64,000 nt of DNA. Source: Schaalia dentiphila ATCC 17982 (GTDB lineage: Bacteria > Actinomycetota > Actinomycetes > Actinomycetales > Actinomycetaceae). The first letter of the stretch is position 1. Each line of letters starts with the position of its first letter. The stretch is taken from positions 1,332,527 through 1,396,526 of the forward strand of contig NZ_DS264586.1 of assembly GCF_000154225.1 (NCBI RefSeq). The letters run 5' to 3'. The position numbers and the translations under genes are program-made. Under the pieces are notes generated by a model that was given only the letters and a program-made list of their open reading frames with translations, was not told the DNA's origin and did no database searches. Shown piece after piece: positions 29,101 to 35,565 of this stretch.

Positions 29101-29452
29101 CCACCCTTTCAGCTACGTCCGCGGATCGCTGCCCGCTAGCGTCCTCCGGGCTGGCGAGCTGGGCCAGCACCTGACCGGACGCATCGTCGACATCGCCGGA
29201 GTCGTCACCCATCGACAGCGCCCGCACACGGGCGGGGGGATCACGTTCCTCTCCCTCGAAGACGAAACCGGCCTCGTCAACGTCTCTGTCTCTGTGGGAG
29301 CATGGAAAAAGTTCCGGCGCGTGTGCCTCGAGTCCAGTGCTCTACTCGTGCGTGGGACACTCGAGTGGGGAGATGGTGCGATCAGCGTGCAAGCCTTCAG
29401 GATCGCGTCTATCGCACTTCCCGTCGAGGTAAAGTCCCGAGACTTTCGCTAA
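26168..29452 (+). CDS. dnaE2: DnaE2 error-prone DNA polymerase III alpha subunit
   Basis: 1094 residues, the length of DnaE2 rather than DnaE1. N-terminal PHP domain (AELHAHSAFTFLDGTDEP), polymerase core with SGPPDIDVDIEACRREEVI (catalytic Asp pair), GRGSAANSAVCYCLGIT, VKFDLLSLGMLTALR, FPESHSFSFAHIVYASSWLK, and a C-terminal OB fold (GRIVDIAGVVTHRQRPHTGGG). In the PHP domain the usual DHDG reads DVDG. The ATG at 26168 follows a LexA-covered TATAAT by 6 nt. It works with ImuA'/ImuB in damage-induced mutagenesis. Its stop overlaps the stop of the opposing HAD gene. Confidence 0.95.
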   Translation: MTTERRYAELHAHSAFTFLDGTDEPARMVEEAARLGLDALAILDVDGMYSTVQTTMAARTAGLPIVYGAELTLAPDALRGIVPGSSAPGWGLAPGAEDPGMRLPIVAASPTGYAHLVGAMSARALSEPGQRNPRHDLVNLSEAGGELVVLTGGRRGPLMRALRAGGTAPARRVLDGLVDAFGCDQVLVEWQAARGDEDEVGDVLAELARASGTRLVATSGARMSSPSKQALGDILTATRLGSSLNEAEAHLGAHRSFLRSPAEMARLHGAHPQALDNACEVAAACAFDLRLVAPRLPRTQVPDGHTPDSWLAHCTYEGASVRYGSRAHHPRAWETIEHELGVIERLGFAGYFLIVKDIVDFCARNGILCQGRGSAANSAVCYCLGITAVDAVRHNLLFERFLSDARSGPPDIDVDIEACRREEVIQYVYDTFGRDRAAQVANVITYRPRSAIRDVARALGYPAGTATAWSQGRGEVPPLVGDAAQALARLPRHMGIHSGGMVLTDQPVSRICPVGWAAMPGRTVLQWDKEDCADAGLVKFDLLSLGMLTALRVAFDELRAGGARAGEASNQLRGWAPRVVEGREGQPLGLHTLPEEDPRVYDLLCAADTVGVFQVESRAQMNTLPRLKPRCFYDIVVEVALIRPGPIQGRSVNPYLRRRSGREKVTYLHQLLEPALRQTLGVPLFQEQLMRIARDAAGLSGARADQLRRAMGAKRSPERMEALKGDLMAGMEERGIDAPTRERIFEQLKGFADFGFPESHSFSFAHIVYASSWLKVHAPEHFYAAILASQPMGFYSPATLVQDARRHGVRVVGPSVNDSLVDASVQRVGDDEAGESYNPGRPEALPSRGTVALDVDRELAVRIGLSQVRGLGAVAERIVEARRQGAFTSQADLARRAHVSASAMEKLAMAGALECLGVGRREGAWAAGALAQPQARAGQWQPFLPGTEVGARVPELPSLSEAERMRSDVASTGLTPGRHPFSYVRGSLPASVLRAGELGQHLTGRIVDIAGVVTHRQRPHTGGGITFLSLEDETGLVNVSVSVGAWKKFRRVCLESSALLVRGTLEWGDGAISVQAFRIASIALPVEVKSRDFR

Positions 29453-30126
29453 CCAGCGCTTCGCGCGTGCTGCGCCACGCCATCCAGGAGGTATGTGCGC
29501 AGGTCATCGACCGTGTCGCACACGGCATCCGCATCGGCCAGGCCATCGTCCGTTGCGTAGCCCCACCCAACGCCGATCACCGGAATGCCAGCCTCCTTAG
29601 CGCCGCGCACGTCCCAGATCGAGTCGCCGACGATAACGGGGCGGGAGATATCGGCGCCGCGATCCTCCAAACGTGTCAGAGCCTCGTGAATGACTGTTGC
29701 TTTGCTCGAGGCCGGGTCGGGGGTAGCCCCGGCAATCACATCAAAAACGCTGGACAGGCCGAGATGCTCCATCTGAGCGAGAGCCATCGGGGCCTGCTTC
29801 GACGTCGCGGTCGCCAACGGAACGCCAGCATCATGAAGTTCGTGAAGCAGCTCAATGACCCCGGGGAAGGGCTCGGGATCAAGAAAGTGAGCTTGATATC
29901 GCGAACGGTAGCCACTCACGAGGTTGGCTAGGAGCTCACCCTCGTACCCCAGGTCGCCGAAGGCGTACCACAGCGGCGGGCCGACATAGGTGCGGAGCCG
30001 CTGATCGTCGGGGATCGGAAAATCGTAGTCTGACAGTGCGCCACGAAATGCACTCATGACGGCCGGAGCGGAATCAACAATCGTTCCGTCGACGTCAAAA
30101 AGGACAACAGAAATGGATAAAGACAC
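29449..30126 (-). CDS. HAD-family hydrolase (phosphoglycolate-phosphatase-like)
   Basis: 225-residue HAD phosphatase. Motif I VVLFDVDGTIVDSAP with nucleophile and acid Asp; motif II in PLATATSKQ; motif III lysine in SSKATVIHEAL; motif IV PVIVGDSIWDVRGAKEAGI. The helical cap lies between motifs I and II, as in Gph/PpaX. Start GTG 30126 has GGGGGAG 4-5 nt upstream; GTG 30162 is an alternative, 8 nt after GATAAT. It converges on dnaE2 with a 4-bp stop overlap and is divergent from the MarR gene. Confidence 0.85.
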   Translation of the reverse strand: MSLSISVVLFDVDGTIVDSAPAVMSAFRGALSDYDFPIPDDQRLRTYVGPPLWYAFGDLGYEGELLANLVSGYRSRYQAHFLDPEPFPGVIELLHELHDAGVPLATATSKQAPMALAQMEHLGLSSVFDVIAGATPDPASSKATVIHEALTRLEDRGADISRPVIVGDSIWDVRGAKEAGIPVIGVGWGYATDDGLADADAVCDTVDDLRTYLLDGVAQHARSAG

Positions 30127-30214
30127 GTGGCTCCCCCGCGTTGTTGGTGCTTTCTTAGTCACTATGCCCTATTATCCCGAGAGAAGCATCCGACACGACC
30201 ACGAGGAGGGAGAC

Positions 30215-30703
30215 ATGGAATCACGAGCACAACTGACGCCGATCGTTCAGGCCAATAGTGCGCGCGCTGCCGCATGGCGAGTCTTCTTCGAGGCGTCCGG
30301 GCGCCTGCAGGGCATTCTCGAGACGCGCCTCAAGCGCACCTACGGGGTTTCCATGCCCGACTACAACATTCTTCTGGCCCTCTGGGAGGCGCCTGGCCAT
30401 CGTCTGCGCATGGGCGAGCTGGCCGACCGTGTCGTTTATTCGCCGTCGCGCGTCACCTACCTCGTTTCGAATCTGTCGCGCGACGGATGGGTGGAACGCG
30501 TTCCCTCCGCGGTCGATCGCCGCGGCTACGACGCGTGCCTGACGACCCAGGGGATCGAAACTGTGCTTGCTGCCACAGAGCTGCATCAGCAGACGGTCAG
30601 CGAGTACCTCCTGGATGGCATGACGGACGCCGATATCGACTCAATTGCCAAGGTTTTTGCCACTCTTGACTCGCGCCTGCGCGGCGGCGAAAAAGACTCC
30701 TAG
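30215..30703 (+). CDS. MarR-family transcriptional regulator
   Basis: 162-residue winged-helix regulator. Core: YNILLALWEAPGHRLRMGELADRVVYSPSRVTYLVSNLSRDGWVERVPSAVDRRGYDACLT, with the recognition helix around SPSRVTYLVSNL and the wing DRRGYDA. The ATG at 30215 has GAGGAGGG 4 nt upstream, while the longer open frame from 30056 runs back through the HAD gene and is not used. The ligand and targets are unknown; the divergent HAD gene is the nearest candidate target. tRNA-Leu follows after 78 bp. Confidence 0.9.
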   Translation: MESRAQLTPIVQANSARAAAWRVFFEASGRLQGILETRLKRTYGVSMPDYNILLALWEAPGHRLRMGELADRVVYSPSRVTYLVSNLSRDGWVERVPSAVDRRGYDACLTTQGIETVLAATELHQQTVSEYLLDGMTDADIDSIAKVFATLDSRLRGGEKDS

Positions 30704-30781
30704 TTTCGATTGGCGCATCTCGCCCACATCGTGTTAAGCTTCTACTCGCTTGCGGATCGCAACGGTTCGCATCGCTCACCT

Positions 30782-30868
30782 GCGCGGGTGGCGGAATAGG
30801 CAGACGCGCTAGCTTGAGGTGCTAGTCCTCATTTTACGAGGGTGGGGGTTCAAGTCCCCCTCCGCGCA
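30782..30868 (+). tRNA. tRNA-Leu (anticodon GAG)
   Basis: 87-nt class II tRNA. Acceptor stem GCGCGGG / TCCGCGC with discriminator A; D arm GGCGGAATAGGCAGACGC; anticodon loop TTGAGGT with GAG at 30816-30818; long variable arm TCCTCATTTTACGAGG; T arm GGGGGTTCAAGTCCCCC. CCA is not encoded. A terminator follows at once. Confidence 0.96.
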
Positions 30869-30875
30869 CGAAATG

Positions 30876-30903
30876 CCCCGGGGCCGAAAGGCTCCGGGGT
30901 TTT
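30876..30903 (+). terminator. Rho-independent terminator after tRNA-Leu
   Basis: CCCCGGGGCC-GAAA-GGCTCCGGGG (one G-T pair) followed by TTTT. It ends tRNA transcription 25 bp before the next gene. Confidence 0.85.
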
Positions 30904-30927
30904 CCATATCAATCGTGAGGAGGCACC

Positions 30928-31611
30928 GTGCGTATCGACATGTGGCTCGACACCTGCGACCCGTGGAGCTATCTCGGGCTGCGACACCTGCGCGCAGCTC
31001 TCGAGGAATTCGAGCATCGTGACGAGGTTGAGGTCTACCTGCACGCTTTCCTTCTTGACCCGGAACTCGACGCCCCCGTGGACAAGCCCCGCGTTGTGGC
31101 TCTCGTGGAATCCGGTGCCGCGACGCTCGAAGAAGTACGCGAATCTGACGAGCGGATGCAGGCGCTCGGCGCGCGCGAGGGGATTCGCTTCGACTTCGAT
31201 AAACTCATCATCGCTCCGACATCGCGCGCACACCGCATCATCGCGGCCGCCCACGATGCTGATATTGATGCCGATACGGTGGCAGGTCCCTCCTCGCTGC
31301 AACTGAAGGTTGCCGAGGCCATCATGCGCGCCCACTTCGAAATGGGGCTGGACATCTCCCACCCCGAGGTTCTCATCGGGTGCGCCCAGGACATTGGAAT
31401 GCCGCCGGAGCTTGCTGCTCTCGCCGTGGGCGACGAGGAATGGGCATCCCGCGTGTATTCGGACTTCCAGATGGCGATGCACATGGGTGTCACCACCGTC
31501 CCCACGTACGTCTTTGACGCGCAGTACCTCGTCGACGGACATCAAACGATCACCGCATTTACGAACATCCTGGCTACGGCCTGGGAACAGTCTCGAAAGG
31601 ATCACGCATGA
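30928..31611 (+). CDS. DsbA/FrnE-like thioredoxin-fold protein lacking CxxC
   Basis: 227-residue DsbA-superfamily protein of the FrnE/HCCA-isomerase branch. The usual VCPWCYIG is replaced by CDPWSYLG (C10, then D-P-W-S14), so the redox pair is gone; DPWSYLG is closer to the serine motif of kappa-class GST/HCCA isomerases. The cis-proline loop is intact (GVTTVPTYVFDAQYLVDGHQ). No signal peptide, so cytoplasmic. GTG start with GAGGAGG upstream. It overlaps the MazG-like gene by 4 bp. Substrate unknown. Confidence 0.8.
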   Translation: MRIDMWLDTCDPWSYLGLRHLRAALEEFEHRDEVEVYLHAFLLDPELDAPVDKPRVVALVESGAATLEEVRESDERMQALGAREGIRFDFDKLIIAPTSRAHRIIAAAHDADIDADTVAGPSSLQLKVAEAIMRAHFEMGLDISHPEVLIGCAQDIGMPPELAALAVGDEEWASRVYSDFQMAMHMGVTTVPTYVFDAQYLVDGHQTITAFTNILATAWEQSRKDHA

Positions 31612-32120
31612 GCGAGAAGAACACCCCCACCTCGAACACTCAGAGCGCTCCCAGCCCGATGGAACTCGTCCAGGAGTTCCACCGCACCTACTCGATGCCG
31701 ATTCGTTCCTTCGACGATCCGACGTTGTCCTATGAGCGCCTCGGCATGCGCATGAGCCTCATCGCCGAAGAATTCGCTGAACTCATGGGAGCGGTGTACG
31801 GCAAGCGCGCGCGCGCGATCATTGAGACGGCTACCGCCGAGGCGGTCGCGGCAGACGATGGCGAGCGCGATGTTATTGAGGCTGCGGACGCCCTCGCCGA
31901 CCTCATCTACGTCATCTACGGTATGGCGATCGAGTCCGGAATGGATCTCGATTCTGTGCTCGCCGAGGTCCAGGCTTCGAACCTCTCCAAGCTTATGCCG
32001 GACGGCTCCGTCAAGCTGCGCGAGGATGGAAAGGTCCTCAAAGGCCCCAACTTCTTCCCGCCGAATGTTGCGCGCGGCCTCGGCCTGGAGACCGGGGAGA
32101 GCGCCAACGACGCGGACTAA
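31608..32120 (+). CDS. MazG-like / PRA-PH superfamily nucleotide pyrophosphohydrolase
   Basis: 170-residue all-alpha NTP-PPase-like protein. Metal-binding signature split as RMSLIAEEFAELMGAVYG and, about 40 residues on, EAADALADLIYVIYGMAIESGMD (EExxE ... ExxD). The C-terminal SNLSKLMPDGSVKLREDGKVLKGPNFFPPN is characteristic of a PRA-PH-domain subfamily. Members hydrolyse non-canonical or excess nucleoside triphosphates; the substrate here is not known. Coupled to the preceding gene by ATGA overlap. Confidence 0.8.
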   Translation: MSEKNTPTSNTQSAPSPMELVQEFHRTYSMPIRSFDDPTLSYERLGMRMSLIAEEFAELMGAVYGKRARAIIETATAEAVAADDGERDVIEAADALADLIYVIYGMAIESGMDLDSVLAEVQASNLSKLMPDGSVKLREDGKVLKGPNFFPPNVARGLGLETGESANDAD

Positions 32121-32191
32121 GGTCCCTAGCACGCGCATTCGTGCCCGCCAGGTGACACAATAGACGCGGTCCACTCATAAGGAGGAAAGAC

Positions 32192-33289
32192 ATGGCACGC
32201 GTCGCAGTCATTGGCGGAGGTTACGGAGGCGTCACGGTCGCAAAGGGGCTGGACCCCATCGCGGACGTTGTCCTCATCGAACAGAAGGACCAGTTCGTCC
32301 ATCACGCAGCCGCGCTGCGTGCCGCGGTCGACACCGTGTGGGAACACGCGATCTTCATGCCCTACACGAACCTGCTGCACCGCGGCGAGGTCCTCCGTGG
32401 CACAGTATCGCGTGTTGACGGCACGACCGTTCATGTCTTTGGCCACGACCCGATCGAGGCCGACTACGTCGTCTTCGCGACCGGATCGACCTATCCTTTC
32501 CCCGCGAAGTACTCCTCTTACCGCTCGTCCGTGGCGAAGGCACGCCTTGAGCAGCTGCACGAGAACCTCGGACGGGCCCGCTCGGTGATGATCGTCGGCG
32601 GCGGCACCGTCGGCATCGAGCTGACCGGCGAACTCGCCAATGCCTTCCCCGGCCTGGACATCACGATCGTTGAGGCCTCCGATCAGATCCTGGGCACGCC
32701 CGGCTACACCGATGCGCTGCGCAACGAGATCAGCGAGCAGCTGAGCACCCTCGGCGTGCGCGTCGTCACCGGCTCTGAGCTCGCTTACCTGCCCCCGCAG
32801 AACGTTGGCGACCTCAGTCACTTCATGGTTGAAACCAAGAACGGTGAGGTCATCGAGGCCGATCTGTGGTTCCAGTGCTACGGTGCCCGCGCCAACACCG
32901 GCTTCCTGATCGGCAGCGACTACGAGTCCGTCATGAACCCGAACGGCACCATCCGTGTCGATAGCACCATGCAGGTCGCAGATCACCCGAACGTCTACGC
33001 CGTCGGTGATCTCACCGATGTGCGTGAATCGAAGCGTGCCGACGCCGCGCGCCAGCAGGCCCGCGTCGTCATCGCGAACATCACCGCCCAGATCGAAGGG
33101 GAGAAGCCCGACGCCATCTACCAGCCGACGAAGGAGTGGGTGATTCTGCCCCTCGGCCCGAACATGGGTGCGTCGCAGCTCCTTGATGCGGACGGGCAGA
33201 CCCGTATTCTGGGCGCGGAGCAGACCGCCGAGATCAAGGGAACCGATCTGATGGTGTCCGTTATTCGTTCGCAGCTCAACCTCCCCTGA
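32192..33289 (+). CDS. FAD-dependent NAD(P)H oxidoreductase (FSP1/NDH-2-like)
   Basis: 365-residue two-dinucleotide-fold flavoprotein. N-terminal FAD motif VAVIGGGYGGVTVAKGL, central NAD(P)H motif VMIVGGGTVGIELTGELAN, and the C-terminal FAD-ribityl motif NVYAVGDLTDV. No redox-active disulfide, so it is not a disulfide reductase; it resembles AIF/FSP1-type or type II NADH dehydrogenases. No clear membrane helix. Start preceded by AAGGAGGAAAG. Electron acceptor unknown. Confidence 0.85.
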   Translation: MARVAVIGGGYGGVTVAKGLDPIADVVLIEQKDQFVHHAAALRAAVDTVWEHAIFMPYTNLLHRGEVLRGTVSRVDGTTVHVFGHDPIEADYVVFATGSTYPFPAKYSSYRSSVAKARLEQLHENLGRARSVMIVGGGTVGIELTGELANAFPGLDITIVEASDQILGTPGYTDALRNEISEQLSTLGVRVVTGSELAYLPPQNVGDLSHFMVETKNGEVIEADLWFQCYGARANTGFLIGSDYESVMNPNGTIRVDSTMQVADHPNVYAVGDLTDVRESKRADAARQQARVVIANITAQIEGEKPDAIYQPTKEWVILPLGPNMGASQLLDADGQTRILGAEQTAEIKGTDLMVSVIRSQLNLP

Positions 33290-33309
33290 TAAAGTGCGCC
33301 GTCTCACGG

Positions 33310-33315
33310 TAGAAT
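33310..33315 (+). promoter_or_regulatory. -10 hexamer TAGAAT, leaderless start
   Basis: TAGAAT-GATCGTC-ATG, seven bases to the start at 33323. An in-frame ATG at 33314 overlaps the hexamer and is therefore unlikely to be transcribed. Confidence 0.5.
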
Positions 33316-33322
33316 GATCGTC

Positions 33323-33589
33323 ATGACTGGAGATGCCCGCCGCGCGCTGACGCGCCTGCTCAACGCTTTCGAAAACCACTTCGACATCGCCCGCGATGGA
33401 GACGAGGCCGACGACGCCGCGCTCGAAGCAGCTGAGCTTGCGCTGCGTGACGCGTTCTTCACCTACGACGACATTCTTTTCACTCAGCTGGGCGTGGAAT
33501 TGCCCTTCGACATTCTCGATGACTCCGAGGATGACGACGATGATTTCGACGACTCCGATGAAGACGACTTTATCGAGGTCGATGACTGA
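33323..33589 (+). CDS. Small acidic actinobacterial protein, unknown function
   Basis: 88 residues. A helical N-terminus (DARRALTRLLNAFENHFD, then ALEAAELALRDAFFTYDDILFTQLGVELPFDI) is followed by an extremely acidic tail (DDDDDFDDSDEDDFIEVDD). The N-terminal pattern resembles short actinobacterial proteins sometimes labelled primosomal protein; I recall that only loosely and would not assign function. Start 33323 was chosen from the -10 position. Followed by a very strong hairpin, so monocistronic. Confidence 0.7.
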   Translation: MTGDARRALTRLLNAFENHFDIARDGDEADDAALEAAELALRDAFFTYDDILFTQLGVELPFDILDDSEDDDDDFDDSDEDDFIEVDD

Positions 33590-33610
33590 CTCGATCATCA
33601 GCTTGTTCAA

Positions 33611-33655
33611 GATGGGTGGGGCCCGAACCAAGCGGTTCGGGCCCCACCCATCTTT
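33611..33655. terminator. Bidirectional terminator, 19-bp perfect stem
   Basis: GATGGGTGGGGCCCGAACC / GGTTCGGGCCCCACCCATC with AAGC loop and TTT after. It separates the acidic-protein gene from the convergent aldo/keto reductase gene. Confidence 0.88.
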
Positions 33656-33694
33656 ACGTGATCACGCGACGTCAATCACGTGAAGCGCGCCTTA

Positions 33695-34627
33695 CTACTG
33701 AGCCACCTCGGAGAGAACCTGCCGAATGGGGGCAGGCAACGGCTCCGTGTAATCGAGCAGCGTCTCCAGCTGGCGCAGCGTGCGCGGACCGACGAGGGCA
33801 CTGGTGACACCCGGATAATCGCGCACCCATGCAAGCGCCACGTCGCCCGTCGAGCGTTCCAGTCCCGCGCCCGCGCGCGTGGCAGCCTCAATGACGCCGC
33901 GCGCCGAGCCCGTCAAGTGGCCCTCCACCAGATGGCGAAGATGTGGCGAAGCAGCGCGCGAGTCCGCGGGCGTCGAGTGGCGGTACTTGCCCGTCAGAGC
34001 ACCGCCTGCCAATGCGGACGCGGCGATGACGCCGACCCCGTGTTCACTCAGTTCAGCGACCCTCGCCGCCCGCGAGGTATCTGCGAGGGAGAAGGGGAAC
34101 TCGACCACTGAGATCGGAGCGCTCGCTCCGAGCATGCCGCGTGTCACCGCCTCGGCAAGCTGCCACTGCGTCGCCCGCGACAGCCCCACGTAGCGCGCAC
34201 GGCCAGAGCGATACGCTGCGGTCGCAGCTTCAAGAGTCTCGTCCAGTGGGACCTCCGCGCGAGGCTCCACCATCCACACGTCCACGTAGTCGGTGTCCAA
34301 CCGTGCGAGGGCATCATCGAGACTGCGCAGCAGATCGCCGCGCCCCGCAGCGCTCACCCACGCGCCTTCGGAGGCCCGGCGCACGCCTCCGCGCCACGCG
34401 ACTGCCACGCGGTGCCGACCAACAGCTGAGATGGCTTCGGACAGGATGTCTACCGCCATGCCGTCACCATGGGACGCAGAACATTCCACCAGATTGCCGC
34501 CCGCGTCGACGAAACGGCGCAGCATGTCGAGCGCTTCGGGGCCGTCAGTGTCGCGCCCCCAGGTGAGCGTGCCGATACCAATGGCCGACAGGTAGAGCCC
34601 GGTGCGGCCGCATTGCTTCAAGTCCAT
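33695..34627 (-). CDS. Aldo/keto-reductase-fold protein with degraded catalytic tetrad
   Basis: 310-residue TIM-barrel AKR homologue: GRTGLYLSAIGIGTLTWG at the N-terminus, SLDDALARLDTDYVDVWM, ARYVGLSRATQWQLAEA, GVGVIAASALAGGALTGKY and TSALVGPRTLRQLETLL near the cofactor site. All four tetrad positions appear altered: the DTAxxYG segment reads ECSASHG (Asp to Glu, Tyr to His), the TKGG lysine reads WRGG, and the catalytic His of DLYQIH reads DVWMVE. The NADPH-binding C-terminus looks retained. Probably a non-enzymatic or repurposed member. Start supported by a leaderless TAGGCT hexamer. Confidence 0.82.
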   Translation of the reverse strand: MDLKQCGRTGLYLSAIGIGTLTWGRDTDGPEALDMLRRFVDAGGNLVECSASHGDGMAVDILSEAISAVGRHRVAVAWRGGVRRASEGAWVSAAGRGDLLRSLDDALARLDTDYVDVWMVEPRAEVPLDETLEAATAAYRSGRARYVGLSRATQWQLAEAVTRGMLGASAPISVVEFPFSLADTSRAARVAELSEHGVGVIAASALAGGALTGKYRHSTPADSRAASPHLRHLVEGHLTGSARGVIEAATRAGAGLERSTGDVALAWVRDYPGVTSALVGPRTLRQLETLLDYTEPLPAPIRQVLSEVAQ

Positions 34628-34631
34628 GCAT

Positions 34632-35486
34632 CTAGCCTAGCCGAGTCCGCGACAGCCACCGTGCATGTTGCTCGGGCAGCGGGGGAGTGGTTCCGCCGAA
34701 CACCGGGCAGAGTGACCGCACCCCGCACCAGTTGCACAGGGGATTCTTGCGAGGCACAAAAGAGTCGTTCTCAATGTCGCGTGCAATCGAGTCCCAGAGC
34801 TGGTCAATGTGACGCTCAAAACTCGCGATGTCGCCCGCTTTGGGATCAAAGGTGATGACCTGGCCGGCCTTCAGATAGACAAGCTGCATGCGAGAAGGAA
34901 GCACCTGCGTGCGCGCGAGGAGCAGCGCGTAGAAACGCAGCTGGTACAGGGCCTCGTCGACGTAGCGCGGACCGGGCGCCTTCCCGGTCTTGTAGTCGAC
35001 GACCCGAAGCCGTCCGTCGGGGGCACGGTCCACACGGTCGATGAAACCGAGGAGTCGTACGCCGCCCGAGGTCATTGTCGTCACACGCTGCTCAAGCGCT
35101 GCCGGTGCAATCCACTGGGGCTGCTCGATCGCAAAGTACCCGTTGACGACCGCGCGCGCCTCGTCGAGCCACGCGTCACGGTCCGCATCGTCGCTAAACA
35201 ACGCGGGAACCTCCGGGTTCTTTGATGCCAGGGCCTCGTATTGCGGCCACACCTGGCCGCGCGCGGCCTCAGGTGTACGCTGCTGCGCTGGCAGAGCGAA
35301 AAGCTTCTCAAGCACTGCGTGCACGATTGTTCCCAGAGCCTTCGCGCGCGTTTCTGGTTCACGGTATCCGTCCAGGACGTGAAGACGGTACTGCAGGGGG
35401 CAGCGCTCGTATTCCTTCGCTCGCGAAGCCGAGAGTGCGGGCTCCCACGTGCGCTCGGCCGTCGAAGGGGTGATCAGGTCTGTCAT
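34632..35486 (-). CDS. RecB-family PD-(D/E)XK exonuclease with Fe-S cysteines
   Basis: 284-residue Cas4/AddB-like nuclease. N-terminal SASRAKEYERCPLQYRLHVLDG with C29; GTIVHAVLEKLF supplies the active-site His; the catalytic core is LLGFIDRVDRAPDGRLRVVDYKTGKAPG (D...D-Y-K); the C-terminus has CNWCGVRSLC. C29 plus CxxCx5C is the four-cysteine iron-sulfur arrangement of AddB/Cas4 proteins. Start 35486 fits the TAGCGT hexamer 7 nt upstream. It is divergent from trmI, a common actinobacterial pairing. No CRISPR genes are nearby, so a Cas role is not suggested. Confidence 0.88.
   Translation of the reverse strand: MTDLITPSTAERTWEPALSASRAKEYERCPLQYRLHVLDGYREPETRAKALGTIVHAVLEKLFALPAQQRTPEAARGQVWPQYEALASKNPEVPALFSDDADRDAWLDEARAVVNGYFAIEQPQWIAPAALEQRVTTMTSGGVRLLGFIDRVDRAPDGRLRVVDYKTGKAPGPRYVDEALYQLRFYALLLARTQVLPSRMQLVYLKAGQVITFDPKAGDIASFERHIDQLWDSIARDIENDSFVPRKNPLCNWCGVRSLCPVFGGTTPPLPEQHARWLSRTRLG
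34634..34639 (-). promoter_or_regulatory. -10 hexamer TAGGCT, leaderless start of AKR-like gene
   Basis: Minus strand TAGGCT-AGATGC-ATG, six bases to the start at 34627. It lies within 7 bp of the stop of the upstream RecB-like gene. Confidence 0.45.
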
Positions 35487-35493
35487 GAATACC

Positions 35494-35499
35494 ACGCTA
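35494..35499 (-). promoter_or_regulatory. -10 hexamer TAGCGT, leaderless start of RecB-like gene
   Basis: Minus strand TAGCGT-GGTATTC-ATG, seven bases to the start at 35486. Pairs with the divergent trmI promoter 53 bp away. Confidence 0.5.
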
Positions 35500-35552
35500 A
35501 CCCCTCCCGCCCTCATCTGTGTCCTGCTATGGGCGCAGCTGGTGGCAAGCGC

Positions 35553-35558
35553 TATCCT
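35553..35558 (+). promoter_or_regulatory. -10 hexamer TATCCT, leaderless start of trmI
   Basis: TATCCT-TTACGTA-ATG, seven bases to the start at 35566, no Shine-Dalgarno. Confidence 0.5.
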
Positions 35559-35565
35559 TTACGTA

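Noticed and set aside
30056..30214. N-terminal extension of the MarR regulator
   Set aside because: It reads back through the HAD gene start region; ATG 30215 has a strong Shine-Dalgarno and the family length.
34632..35486. CRISPR-associated Cas4
   Set aside because: Fold and cysteines fit, but there is no CRISPR array or other cas gene, and the pairing with trmI points to the stand-alone actinobacterial RecB-like family.
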